From Actinomycetes bacterium (GTDB lineage: Bacteria > Actinomycetota > Thermoleophilia > Solirubrobacterales > JACPNS01): DNA of 64,000 nt. Shown here in pieces: positions 42,378 to 50,342 of this stretch (position 1 is its first letter; each line of letters starts with the position of its first letter). The DNA lies in NCBI GenBank assembly GCA_023404495.1, contig JAEYBE010000011.1:1-64000 (forward strand), written 5' to 3'. The notes under the pieces are model-generated. The model was not told the origin of the DNA and did no database searches. It worked only from the letters and a program-made list of their open reading frames with translations. The position numbers and the translations under genes are program-made.

Positions 42378-42739
42378 GCACGGGCATGAAACCGACCAGG
42401 CACGCGATCAAGCGCTACATCGAGCGCGTGAAGCCCGCGATGGATGCCGTTCAAGCCCGCGAGGATCTGGACCGGATGATTCCGATGGGCCGGTTCATCG
42501 AGAAACCCGACTGGCTCAACGAGGCATCGGATGACCCGCGTCCAGACCATCGGTTCTACGAACTGGTCGAAGGCATCGTCCTGGCGGTGGCGCCGGATGA
42601 CTCGATCGTGACCGTACTCACGCAGGGCGGTCTCTCTCCGCAGCGCCGAAAGGCCCGTAACAAGGCCCGGAGCATGAAGCGACACGCCAAGCGAATCAAG
42701 GGCAGCAACAATCGCGATCCCAGGAGCTACCAACCGTGA
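42374..42739 (+). CDS. Unknown basic phage protein
   Basis: 121 aa. The N-terminus (KPTRHAIKRYIERVKPAM) resembles the opening of small phage proteins with an HxxxRxxER pattern; the C-terminus is strongly basic (RRKARNKARSMKRHAKR). It may bind nucleic acid. Overlaps both neighbours by 4 bp. Confidence 0.65.
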   Translation: MSTGMKPTRHAIKRYIERVKPAMDAVQAREDLDRMIPMGRFIEKPDWLNEASDDPRPDHRFYELVEGIVLAVAPDDSIVTVLTQGGLSPQRRKARNKARSMKRHAKRIKGSNNRDPRSYQP

Positions 42740-43233
42740 GCAAGCACTTTCAGAAAGTCCACTCAGACGAGACCGTGGCGATGGTCGTCCAGTTTGCCAG
42801 GACGAATCCTGATCTCTCCAAGGCGGCGATCGGACGAATGCTCCGCGAGGGCCGGTTTCCTGGAATCGAAGGGCCGTACTACGTGATCGATCGAACCGTG
42901 CGCGACTGGTGCAAAGACGCAGATGAACGCGACGATCCGGGGAGCACTCAGTACGACCAAATGCAACGGCTCGCGCGGGACACGTTCGAGCTTTGCGAGT
43001 CGGAGCTTGCGCAGATCAAGCAGGAGGCGAAGCCGCTCAAGAAGGGCGAGGACCGCAAGCGAGTGCCAGCTGACCCCGCGAGGCTCAAGCACCTGCTCGC
43101 AACCGCTCAGTCTGCATGGGCGATCATTGCGCCGGCTATCCCAGACCCCGAAGAGGGCGAGGAAGGCCCGGAGAAGCCGCCTGAGCCGCCCACAGACCCC
43201 GAAGCAGTCAAGGTGCTGGACGCCTTCAAGTAA
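42736..43233 (+). CDS. Helix-turn-helix phage protein, possible terminase small subunit
   Basis: 165 aa. N-terminal HTH-like region (LSKAAIGRMLREGRFPGIEG, DRTVRDWCKD), a central charged helix and a proline/glutamate-rich tail. The HTH plus coiled helix layout fits a small terminase, but the large subunit is 5 kb downstream beyond a leftward block, so this is tentative. Starts GTG 42736; the last gene before a terminator. Confidence 0.6.
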   Translation: MSKHFQKVHSDETVAMVVQFARTNPDLSKAAIGRMLREGRFPGIEGPYYVIDRTVRDWCKDADERDDPGSTQYDQMQRLARDTFELCESELAQIKQEAKPLKKGEDRKRVPADPARLKHLLATAQSAWAIIAPAIPDPEEGEEGPEKPPEPPTDPEAVKVLDAFK

Positions 43234-43262
43234 GAGCTCGTGCGTACGGTGTTGCGCCACGA

Positions 43263-43292
43263 AAAAGCCCCGAGCAGATGCCCAGGGCTTTT
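43263..43292. terminator. Bidirectional terminator between convergent phage genes
   Basis: AAAAGCCC (43263-43270) pairs exactly with GGGCTTTT (43285-43292), giving a GC stem flanked by A and T runs on both strands. It lies between the rightward gene ending at 43233 and the leftward gene ending at 43319. Confidence 0.85.
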
Positions 43293-43318
43293 GATCGTGC
43301 GCCGTCGGTGCATCCATA

Positions 43319-43645
43319 CTAGGGCCGCAAGCCGAACTTCTCCAGCACCCGCGAGACCGTTCGAGGATCGCACTCAGCTAGCTCCGCGATTGACGTATTC
43401 GAGCGCTCTGGATCCTCGCGGTAGGCGTTCAGGATGATCCGATGCCGCGGGTTCTTCAGCCGCTCGGCCGTGTGCCACGCCATGACCTCCGCTGAGTCGT
43501 AGAACCGCACCGTGCCGTGCTGCATGACCGGCGCCGGAAAGTCAGGCCGTCTCTGCCATTTGGACACGGTGTCACGGCTGTAGGGCTTGTGGTTGGGCCG
43601 CTTGAGGTTCGTTCGTATGTCGCCGGGTGACCAAAGCTCAGGCAT
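43319..43645 (-). CDS. Helix-turn-helix phage protein, excisionase-like
   Basis: 108 aa. KPYSRDTVSKWQRRPDFPAP, VRFYDSAEVMAWHT is the pattern of small MerR/excisionase-type DNA-binding proteins, and the C-terminal part (NTSIAELAECDPRTVSRVLEKFG) looks like a second HTH. The ATG at 43645 overlaps the upstream gene by 8 bp. Last gene of the leftward set, ahead of a terminator. A role in the phage switch is plausible. Confidence 0.7.
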   Translation of the reverse strand: MPELWSPGDIRTNLKRPNHKPYSRDTVSKWQRRPDFPAPVMQHGTVRFYDSAEVMAWHTAERLKNPRHRIILNAYREDPERSNTSIAELAECDPRTVSRVLEKFGLRP

Positions 43646-44012
43646 ATTTCGCCTCCAACTCGCGCGCCAGGTCAACAGCGCCGCCGAGCGTGTCCGCGTA
43701 CATGAACCCACGCCCGTCGGCGTACACCTGCCACCTGAGCGCGGAAGGGTTCGGGTTGTCGTTGACCGTGATTGAGGAACCGAACCGCTCCAGCGGGAAG
43801 GTGACAACCTCCATCGACTCTCCGGCGACCGCGTACAGCTCTCCGTCGTCACCCCCATCGTGGCCGTAGAAGGTGTAGTGCGTCAACTCACCGAATCGGC
43901 GCGGCTCAGCAAAAGACACTTCGATTCGTTCAACGTGGAAGTAGAAAAGAGAAAACCCGTCCTCCACTTCGAGCGTGTCGCCGGGATTGACGTATTCAGC
44001 CTTGCGAATCAT
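43638..44012 (-). CDS. Unknown leftward phage protein
   Basis: 124 aa, no motif recognised; beta-rich and acidic with a glycine/aspartate turn (YGHDGGDDGELYAV). Its ATG overlaps the upstream stop by 4 bp and its stop overlaps the HTH gene start by 8 bp, so the three leftward genes are coupled. Confidence 0.65.
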   Translation of the reverse strand: MIRKAEYVNPGDTLEVEDGFSLFYFHVERIEVSFAEPRRFGELTHYTFYGHDGGDDGELYAVAGESMEVVTFPLERFGSSITVNDNPNPSALRWQVYADGRGFMYADTLGGAVDLARELEAKYA

Positions 44013-44437
44013 CGCTCCGTCACCCCCAACGCAGCAAGGATGGAGATTCGGAGCTTGCGAGCGGCAGGGTTTTTCATGGCGCTCAGAGCGTCCTCGGCGT
44101 CCTCTCGATAGTCGTAGTCGTTGTGTCCCTCTATGACGCCGCCCGTGTCCTCAATGTTCCAACCCGATTCATCCGATCCGGTGATTGAGAACGCCGATAC
44201 ATCCCTCAGCGCATCTAGCACCGTGAGTAATTCGTCATGTGTTCCCGCCCAGAACGGGTAGAGCGCGGTCCCGTTGTCGTCACGCTTTGTTAGGTCGAAC
44301 GTGATCGAGTCGTCAAGCCGCTCCCGAATCACTTCTTCCGGTGTCTCCCCGTAGGGGAAGGTCAGGGGATCGGGATTCGCGAGCAGTTCGCGGTTCGCCG
44401 CTTCTTCGGCGGGATCGTGAATGTCTAGAGGGTCCAT
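44009..44437 (-). CDS. Unknown acidic leftward phage protein
   Basis: 142 aa, strongly acidic (DPLDIHDPAEEA, NDYDYREDAEDA). No family recognised. The start is fixed by the shared phage site GGAGTAGACC immediately upstream of the ATG (44438-44447). First gene of the coupled leftward trio. Confidence 0.68.
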   Translation of the reverse strand: MDPLDIHDPAEEAANRELLANPDPLTFPYGETPEEVIRERLDDSITFDLTKRDDNGTALYPFWAGTHDELLTVLDALRDVSAFSITGSDESGWNIEDTGGVIEGHNDYDYREDAEDALSAMKNPAARKLRISILAALGVTER

Positions 44438-44513
44438 GGTCTACTCCTTGTGTTGGGCCTGTCTCATCAGACGCGGTAGGCCAATTCCGCGTGACCGCCG
44501 AAGCGGTTTCGAC

Positions 44514-45026
44514 TCAGAAAACGATTTCGTCTGTATCCAGCACGGGGATAGGTGGCAACGGCTCAGGCTTGACTTCGACCGCGCTAATGAGTTCGTGCGT
44601 ACGGGATTTCTTGAATCCCGAGACCTGCGCCACTTCGCGGATCGACTTGCCCGCGTCACGGTGCGCCGATGCCATGGCTAGCGCTAGGTCACGCTCAGCG
44701 GCCCGTATGCGGTCTTGGGCGCGTCGGATCGGCCCGAACACCGGGCAGGCGTAGATCGCGTCTCTCTGAGGCTTGACGCGCTTCACCCCAGGGCGACTAG
44801 GCGTGTATTCGTTCTGACGTACCGCCAGTTCGATAAGGAGTTCATCGTGCCCAGCTGAGGCGACGGCGTACACCGAACGGCATCGCGGGCATTCAATCTG
44901 CGCTACGTCTGCGAGGTCTGAGCCGTAGCCGACTGGCACGTCTGATGGCGCCGTGCAGAACGATCCGCACGTCCGGCAATTGAAGCGTGGCCGATCACGA
45001 TCGACCGTTAGTATGGGTTCCGTCAT
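44514..45026 (-). CDS. Zinc-ribbon and HTH phage protein
   Basis: 170 aa. An N-terminal zinc ribbon (CRTCG near residue 17, CPRCRS near 47) and a C-terminal HTH-like segment (KSIREVAQVSGFKKSRTHEL). The combination suggests a DNA-binding regulator. The start has GGAGTAGACC two bases further upstream, and a 12-bp hairpin precedes it (45053-45083). Confidence 0.65.
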   Translation of the reverse strand: MTEPILTVDRDRPRFNCRTCGSFCTAPSDVPVGYGSDLADVAQIECPRCRSVYAVASAGHDELLIELAVRQNEYTPSRPGVKRVKPQRDAIYACPVFGPIRRAQDRIRAAERDLALAMASAHRDAGKSIREVAQVSGFKKSRTHELISAVEVKPEPLPPIPVLDTDEIVF

Positions 45027-45052
45027 CTGGTCTACTCCGATCCGTTGGCATT

Positions 45053-45083
45053 GGCCGGGAGGTGCCGTTTACACCTCCCGGCC
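45053..45083. promoter_or_regulatory. 12-bp perfect hairpin ahead of the gene at 45026
   Basis: GGCCGGGAGGTG (45053-45064) pairs fully with 45072-45083 around loop CCGTTTA. In the rightward direction it is followed by GTCTTTCTT and could terminate. In the leftward direction it lies 26 nt before a start codon, in the leader. The loop equals that of the hairpin at 45472-45488. Confidence 0.7.
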
Positions 45084-45165
45084 GTCTTTCTTGTGTGGCC
45101 GTTTGGCCAAGCGCACGGCCAGTATCGAAACTGGCGACCTTGCGGCCTCCGACGTGCGCGGGTGA

Positions 45166-45441
45166 CTAGATGCCTGCTTCGCTCAGGCCTTCGCTGATGC
45201 GCTCCAAGACGGCGGCTTCGCTGATGTCAACCCAACGCCCGAGGGTGTCCATGCGCTCGACGGCGACTTCGTTGTCAACCGCGGCGCCGTCTTCAACGGT
45301 CATGCGCGACACCCAGAGACGGAGGTCTCCGGCCTCGTGATAGCCGCGAGCTGCGCCAGTGTCGATCTTCAAGTCGTCGGCCTGGCCCTGCGCCAGTGTC
45401 GGGAGAGCTTGAAGCGCCAGGATGATTGCGGGGTCAGTCAT
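45166..45441 (-). CDS. Unknown 91-aa leftward phage protein
   Basis: First leftward gene from the control region. No motif recognised; helical ends flank a beta-like centre (GDLRLWVSRMTVEDGAAV). The start has GGATCGGAG a few bases upstream, the same box as at 46241. Confidence 0.65.
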   Translation of the reverse strand: MTDPAIILALQALPTLAQGQADDLKIDTGAARGYHEAGDLRLWVSRMTVEDGAAVDNEVAVERMDTLGRWVDISEAAVLERISEGLSEAGI

Positions 45442-45471
45442 GGTTTCTCCGATCCTTAGTGAGTCACAATC

Positions 45472-45488
45472 AAGCGCCGTTTACGCTT
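45472..45488. promoter_or_regulatory. Hairpin with CCGTTTA loop in the leftward leader
   Basis: AAGCG/CGCTT around CCGTTTA, with outer arms CACAATC (45465-45471) and GATTGTG (45493-45499) that also pair. It lies 30 nt before the start at 45441, similar to the hairpin at 45053-45083 relative to its gene. Confidence 0.55.
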
Positions 45489-45982
45489 AGGTGATTGTGC
45501 TGCAATGTTCGACAGAGTAGCAGATATTCCGACACCGTGCAGAAAAAGTTGCAGATCGTGTTCTGAACACCGTCCGCCAGCACGGACACGTACGGCCATT
45601 CACACGGCGTTCTGTTGCACCGTCCATACAGCGCTCAAACCTCTAGAGCGCCTAGGTATCAGAGAGCATCGTCTGAGCGATCGTGCGGCCTGTAGACGAA
45701 AGGGCCAGCTGCGCGAGACCGTCAATACAGATCATCCCCAGATAGCGCTAAGGGACAGGGGAGAGCGTGGAGGTAGTGCCCGCGTCCAAAGACTGACAGC
45801 CCAAGTGGCCAGATCAGATGTGGAACTTTTATGCATAACTAAGCGGTTTTCAGCCTGTTCGGACGCTGTTCTGACGGCGTGATTGTCCGCCATTCTGACC
45901 CTGTTCTGGCGTGCCCAGCGGCGTGATCGTGGCCTCTCAGTAGCAAGATCAGCACCGTCCGCCTGGGTGGACAGATTGAACC

Positions 45983-46036
45983 CCTCTCATAGAGCGGTGA
46001 GAGGTCATCAGCGTGACGTTCCTATGTAAGAACGTC
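45983..46036. promoter_or_regulatory. Two adjacent inverted repeats in the control region
   Basis: CCTCTCA (45983-45989) pairs with TGAGAGG (45998-46004), and GACGTTC (46015-46021) with GAACGTC (46030-46036). Both have 7-base arms and 8-base centres, and they are 10 bp apart. They could be operators for two different proteins or RNA hairpins. Confidence 0.5.
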
Positions 46037-46197
46037 GCACTTGATCCGATCCGATCCGCCGGTTCGATTAGACCCCCCGGCACCCCCTCGCGCGTCGTGG
46101 GACCCCCGCGGATTTATGTGACTGCCACCCATAACCACCCCGGAACCGAAAAACAGAGGTCCCAACATTGTGCTACATTTAGTCCGCCCGACAGGGC

Positions 46198-46216
46198 AAC
46201 CGCGTGGACAGCGGTT
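46198..46216 (+). promoter_or_regulatory. Leader hairpin before the rightward operon
   Basis: AACCGC/GCGGTT around a 7-nt loop (GTGGACA), followed by the ribosome box GGATCGGAG and the ATG at 46241. Position and loop size match the leftward leader hairpins. Confidence 0.5.
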
Positions 46217-46240
46217 TCAACTTGAGGATCGGAGTGACAG

Positions 46241-46450
46241 ATGGGTTCAGAGGGATCGACAGTCGAGGCAGAGGCGCGGGTCCAGGACGGCTCGCCGCTC
46301 AAGGCGTCCGTGGATGCGCAGGGCAGGATTGATGTGTACGACCCGGAGGGGAACATCGCGGCCGAAAGCATCTCGGCGGACGAGGCGCGCCGTGCCGCGG
46401 CCGTGTTGCTCTGGGCCGCTGTGTCGTCGGAAGCGACGGAGGCGACGTGA
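46241..46450 (+). CDS. Unknown 69-aa phage protein
   Basis: First rightward gene after the control region. Short beta-like N-terminus (VDAQGRIDVYDPEGN) and C-terminal helix. The start is supported by GGATCGGAG. No family recognised. Confidence 0.62.
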   Translation: MGSEGSTVEAEARVQDGSPLKASVDAQGRIDVYDPEGNIAAESISADEARRAAAVLLWAAVSSEATEAT

Positions 46451-46839
46451 TGGGCGCGGCGATGCGGTCCGACAGGGAAGAGCTCGCCGTCGAGAACGGT
46501 GACTTCGAGGCGTTGCGCAAGGACGCGGAGACGGCGACGACCGCGGCAAAAATCGCGCTCAATGCCGCCAGCGAGCAAGTTGAGCCCGAGCTCGTCGCCA
46601 TCGGGCACGAGTGTCAGGCACTCATGGAGATAGCCAAGGACGGCTTGCCAGAGAAGCCCACTCACCGACAGGCCGTCGGAGAAGCAATTCAGCGGATCGC
46701 CGTGCGCATCGCGATCCACGCAACAGAAATCAAACACACGATCGGAGTAGACAATGCCGACAGCGATCAAGCTCAGGCTCCCGGAGAAGTGCAAGCCGGT
46801 GAAACTTCTGCCCAAGCGGGCACCGACGAACAAGGTTGA
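46450..46839 (+). CDS. Helical phage protein
   Basis: 129 aa, predicted almost fully helical (ENGDFEALRKDAETATTAAK). The ATG at 46450 overlaps the preceding stop by 1 bp; GTG 46447 is the alternative. The last 86 bp overlap the next gene out of frame. The C-terminus is glutamine/alanine-rich. Function unknown. Confidence 0.6.
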   Translation: MGAAMRSDREELAVENGDFEALRKDAETATTAAKIALNAASEQVEPELVAIGHECQALMEIAKDGLPEKPTHRQAVGEAIQRIAVRIAIHATEIKHTIGVDNADSDQAQAPGEVQAGETSAQAGTDEQG

Positions 46840-47431
46840 CCGCGAGTTCGCGTCGGGCGCGGTTCATTTCGACCCCAAGACCGACACCTACGAGCTCCAC
46901 GTCACCGATGGCAACCGCGCCGCGGTGATTCAGCTGGAGCACGAGGAAGTACCGATCGAGAAGGGTGAGTCGCAGGATCTCGTTTCCGGTCAGATTCCGG
47001 CGCCGGCGATCAAGTTCATGCAGGCCGGCGCGTCGATCGAGGACGCCAGCGCCGAGCAGATCGTCGTCTGGGACGACAACGATGACGCGGAGGTCACCTT
47101 CAACCGTGACGCTCAGCTGGTCAGCGAGACTTCAAACGTCCACCACCTGATTCCGGTCGAGGACGGCGACGTGGAGGGTCAGCAGATCTGCATCGACGCC
47201 AAGCGGCTCAAGGAAGTGGCCGAAGCTATGGCCTGCGACAAGCTGATTCTCACGATCTTCGGCGAGGGCGACCCGATCCGTGTGGACCCGATCAAGGGCA
47301 GCCACATCGGAGTGATCCGCCAGGCCGAACGTCCGCGCGCCGAGAGGCCCGAAGACGAGGCCACGGAGTCGATGCTGGAGGACGAAGTGCCGCCCGAGGA
47401 CGACCCCGACAAGATGTTGATTGAGGACTGA
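46754..47431 (+). CDS. Sliding-clamp-like phage protein
   Basis: 225 aa. The C-terminal half (DAKRLKEVAEAMACDKLILT, FGEGDPIRVDP) has the strand-helix pattern of a beta-clamp domain, including the sequence that normally precedes the clamp C-terminus. An acidic tail follows. A full clamp has three domains; this is shorter, so it may be a divergent clamp or a protein sharing the fold. Start supported by GGAGTAGACA. Confidence 0.55.
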   Translation: MPTAIKLRLPEKCKPVKLLPKRAPTNKVDREFASGAVHFDPKTDTYELHVTDGNRAAVIQLEHEEVPIEKGESQDLVSGQIPAPAIKFMQAGASIEDASAEQIVVWDDNDDAEVTFNRDAQLVSETSNVHHLIPVEDGDVEGQQICIDAKRLKEVAEAMACDKLILTIFGEGDPIRVDPIKGSHIGVIRQAERPRAERPEDEATESMLEDEVPPEDDPDKMLIED

Positions 47432-47682
47432 TGGAGGGATCGCAGCACACTTTCCACGACGCGGTGCAGGAGTACATCGGCCCCGAGCGCGGCGTCGTGG
47501 CGAAGTGGATTCTGCTCGCCGAAGTACAGACCCCGGAGGTTGAAGATCAGTTCGTCGCGCAGCGGACAGGAAGTCTCGGCGGCGGCGTCCCAACTCGAAC
47601 GGATTGCGTCGGACTACTGACTTCGGCTCTCGCGGGGGAGTTGGCTGACTCTGTAGGTGCTCGCTCTGGACCGGAGGATTGA
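47431..47682 (+). CDS. Unknown 83-aa phage protein
   Basis: ATG overlaps the previous stop by 1 bp. No motif recognised; the C-terminal half is low in conservation-like features. Retained because of position and overlap. Confidence 0.5.
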   Translation: MEGSQHTFHDAVQEYIGPERGVVAKWILLAEVQTPEVEDQFVAQRTGSLGGGVPTRTDCVGLLTSALAGELADSVGARSGPED

Positions 47683-47689
47683 AAGCAGG

Positions 47690-48118
47690 ATGAACGCAAC
47701 ACCGCCCGAAAATCAAGAAGTGGCGAAGAACACTTCACTTCCGGCCGTCCGAATCGCCGAGTCCGACATCCGGCCGATCCGTCAAGCAGCGGAGGCGGCA
47801 GACTTGAACATGTCCGTCGTGGTCCGCGAGTGCCTGATCCGCTATGGCCAGCAGACGATCGTGGAGCTCGTGAAGGATCGCGAGTTCAAGGCGACGGGCT
47901 CGTACAACTCACCCGGCCGGCGCCGTCCACCGCGGGGCAACCGTGCCCGGAAGACGACGCTCGCGGAACTGGTTTCGTACAAGTACGAGGTCAGGACCGA
48001 CATCGCGAAGAAGTGGCTCGCGCTCGGCCGGATCACAGTCGATGGCGAGGTCCGCACCGATCCGACCTTCGAGATCGAGGTCGATGGGGCTGATCGCATC
48101 GGGAAGGCATCGGGCTGA
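47690..48118 (+). CDS. RHH/S4-like phage DNA-binding protein
   Basis: 142 aa. Residues about 17-50 (AVRIAESDIRPIRQAAEAAD, NMSVVVRECLIRYG) resemble a ribbon-helix-helix domain. The C-terminal 45 residues (VRTDIAKKWLALGRITVDGE) resemble an S4-type nucleic-acid-binding motif. ATG 47690 is preferred; GTG 47657 would add 11 residues. It may be a small terminase or regulator, lying 390 bp before the large terminase. Confidence 0.6.
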   Translation: MNATPPENQEVAKNTSLPAVRIAESDIRPIRQAAEAADLNMSVVVRECLIRYGQQTIVELVKDREFKATGSYNSPGRRRPPRGNRARKTTLAELVSYKYEVRTDIAKKWLALGRITVDGEVRTDPTFEIEVDGADRIGKASG

Positions 48119-48123
48119 CTTCG

Positions 48124-48141
48124 TAACATCCGTCACAAGCG
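48124..48141 (+). repeat. Phage intergenic element, copy 1 (TCACAAG box)
   Basis: TAACATCCGTCACAAGCG. The seven bases TCACAAG are flanked by ATCCG and CGGAT, which pair. Other copies are at 50626-50643, 54751-54768 and, weaker, 62110-62127. A second hairpin (AGGGGC/GCCCCT, 48149-48165) follows before the ribosome site of 48181. Confidence 0.55.
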
Positions 48142-48180
48142 GATTGTCAGGGGCACGATGCCCCTACGAAGGAGGCACAG

Positions 48181-48504
48181 ATGCCGACCACAGTCAAAGT
48201 ACGCACTCCGGGCGACTACTCGCTCCAGGCGTCTTTCCACACGGTTTCGTTCGATGAGGTCGAGTACGCCGAGGGCGGCGTTGCGCTGACCTTCGAGAAG
48301 TTCGAGCGCCCCCGAGCGGTGTTCGTGATCGCTGGACTCCCCGGCTACACGACCGAGTGGGACGCGGCGGCGCAGAAGCTCCTGATCTACAACACGAGCC
48401 TCGCGTACGACGAGGAAGCCGTTGACGCGCCGGGGGTCGAGGTCGCGGACGAGACCGACCTTTCCGGCTTCACGGACGTGAGTCTGCTCGTGCTCGGCAT
48501 CTAG
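48181..48504 (+). CDS. Unknown 107-aa phage protein
   Basis: Beta-rich, acidic protein just before the terminase; possibly a small virion or packaging protein. The ribosome site AAGGAGG (48168-48174) is the best in the phage segment, so it may be made in large amounts. No family recognised. Confidence 0.68.
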   Translation: MPTTVKVRTPGDYSLQASFHTVSFDEVEYAEGGVALTFEKFERPRAVFVIAGLPGYTTEWDAAAQKLLIYNTSLAYDEEAVDAPGVEVADETDLSGFTDVSLLVLGI

Positions 48505-48508
48505 GCCG

Positions 48509-50341
48509 GTGGAGCTTTCCGAAAAGCAGAAGCACCAACTCAAGCACGACTACGAGTGGTGGGCCGAGAACTTCTACTACATAGTCGCCAAAGACGGCTC
48601 TGTAATCAAGTTCAAGACTCGGCCGGGTCAGAAGAAGCTCTACGACGCGCTGCGGGAACAGCAAGAAGCTGGAGTGCCGCAGCGCGTCCGCGTACTCAAG
48701 AGTCGTCAGATCGGCTTCTCGACCGCGATTCAGGGCATCCTCATGCAGCGCACGACGACCCGAGAGAACCATTCTGCGCTGACGATCGGGCATAACAAGC
48801 AGACCTCAGCCGCGCTCTTCCGGATGGGGCACTTCGGGTGGGAGCACTTGCCGAACACCCCGCTCATCAAGCCGCCGATCGCCTCGTGGAATGACGAATC
48901 CACCAACAAGCCATTCCTCAAGTTCGGAGAGTCGGCTCGTAATCGGCGCAAGCTCGGCATCGCCGGCCTGAACTCCACCTACGCCATCGACACCGCGAAC
49001 GAGTATGAATCGGGCCGAGGCTTGACTTATCGCTCGCTCCACGGATCCGAGGGTGCATTCTGGAAAGATCCGCGCAAGACGGTGGCGCTCTACAACGCGG
49101 TGCCTGAGGACCCGGATTCGTTCGTCGCGGACGAGTCCACGGCCAACGGCTTCAACGCATGGCAAGAGCTCTGGGAGGCATCGGTGCTCGGGCAGTCGAG
49201 CTTCGCCCCGATCTTCGTCGGATGGTGGGAAGAACCGAGCTACACCCGCGACTTCATCAACGACGACGAGAAGGAAGAGTTCGTCGGCAAGATCTTCGGC
49301 AAGGGTGAGTACGGCGAGGAAGAGGAATACCTCGTGGCCGAGTTCGGGTGCACATACGAACAGCTGAACTGGCGTCGTCGCACGATCGCAGACAAGTGCC
49401 GCGGGGATATTGAGATCTTCAACCAGGAGTACCCGGCTACTCCTGAGCACGCCTTCATCGCGTCGGGGCGCACGGTCTTCACGAAGTCGCAGATCCGCAA
49501 GCTGATTGCCCAGACGCGCAAGACCGATGCGGAGCCGGATCAGGAAGGCTCGCGGCCCAAGCTCGGCGTCCTGAAAGACGGCGCCACCAAGACAGTTCGA
49601 GGTCGCACGACTCACTTCGAGGTCGCTGAATCCGTCCTCTGGGTGCCATCGACGGCCACCGGCTTCCCGGATGACTACCCGTTCTGGCGCAAGTGGCAGG
49701 ATCCGGTCAAACCCGGCGACTACAAGGAAGAAGGCCGCTACATCGTCTCGTGCGACCCTGCCGGCGACCCGTCACCGGACCCGGAGAAGTCAGCTGCCCA
49801 CGCGGTCGTCGTGATCGACCACAAGACCGGCGCGCAGATGGCCGAGCTTGAGACGTGGATCGACTCCGATCTGCTCGCGGATGAGCTCCTGCGGATCGCC
49901 GTCTACTACAACAACGCCCTGCTCGCCGTCGAGACCACGGGTGGCTACGGATTCTCGATCGTCCACAAGCTCCACCGCGACTTCCACTACCCGTACGTCT
50001 ACGTCGGCAAGCGACTCGACACCAAGCAGCGCGAGGACGACGAGAAGCGGTTGGGGTGGAATACGTCGCGCGCTGGCAAGACCGTCATGGAGGACACGAT
50101 GCGCGAGCGCCTGCGGACGAACACTCACGGCATCCGGTCGCAGAAGCTCGCCAAGCAGTTCTTGAATTACGTCGTCTTCGACAACGGACGCACCGGCGCT
50201 CAAGCAGGCAAACGAACCGACCTTGTGATGGCTTCGCAGATCGGACAACAGATCCGCCAGGAGGAACGACCCCGCGCTCAGCTGGGCGACTTCGTGGTGG
50301 TAACAAACGACCGGGCCCGAGATCCCAGAACTGGATATTGA
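48509..50341 (+). CDS. Phage terminase large subunit
   Basis: 610 aa DNA-packaging motor and nuclease. The ATPase has a Walker A-like segment RVLKSRQIGFST (61-72) and Walker B/catalytic E181 in LHGSEGAFW. The RNase H-like nuclease has D416 (SCDPAGD), ETTGGYG and D571 (KRTDLVM). The GTG start is 4 bp after the previous gene. It cuts phage DNA and drives it into the prohead through the portal encoded downstream. Confidence 0.92.
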   Translation: MELSEKQKHQLKHDYEWWAENFYYIVAKDGSVIKFKTRPGQKKLYDALREQQEAGVPQRVRVLKSRQIGFSTAIQGILMQRTTTRENHSALTIGHNKQTSAALFRMGHFGWEHLPNTPLIKPPIASWNDESTNKPFLKFGESARNRRKLGIAGLNSTYAIDTANEYESGRGLTYRSLHGSEGAFWKDPRKTVALYNAVPEDPDSFVADESTANGFNAWQELWEASVLGQSSFAPIFVGWWEEPSYTRDFINDDEKEEFVGKIFGKGEYGEEEEYLVAEFGCTYEQLNWRRRTIADKCRGDIEIFNQEYPATPEHAFIASGRTVFTKSQIRKLIAQTRKTDAEPDQEGSRPKLGVLKDGATKTVRGRTTHFEVAESVLWVPSTATGFPDDYPFWRKWQDPVKPGDYKEEGRYIVSCDPAGDPSPDPEKSAAHAVVVIDHKTGAQMAELETWIDSDLLADELLRIAVYYNNALLAVETTGGYGFSIVHKLHRDFHYPYVYVGKRLDTKQREDDEKRLGWNTSRAGKTVMEDTMRERLRTNTHGIRSQKLAKQFLNYVVFDNGRTGAQAGKRTDLVMASQIGQQIRQEERPRAQLGDFVVVTNDRARDPRTGY

Positions 50342-50342
50342 A

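Larger units (their letters stand above)
45442..46240. other. Divergent control region of the phage
   Basis: About 800 bp with no convincing gene between leftward and rightward phage operons. It has hairpins near both ends (45472-45488 and 46198-46216) and extended -10-like boxes: TGCTACTCT reading left near 45513-45521 and TGCTACATT reading right near 46171-46179. Two adjacent 7-bp inverted repeats with 8-nt centres lie at 45983-46004 and 46015-46036. TTCTG recurs five times between 45560 and 45915. It is the natural place for phage promoters, operators or an origin; a frame at 45505-45882 is judged spurious. Confidence 0.6.

Noticed and set aside
43263..43292. Repeat of mobile element end
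   Set aside because: The inverted arms with A and T runs between convergent genes are fully explained as a bidirectional terminator.
45505..45882. 125-codon frame in the phage control region
   Set aside because: No ribosome site, cysteine/arginine-rich composition without pattern, and it covers promoter-like and repeat sequences.
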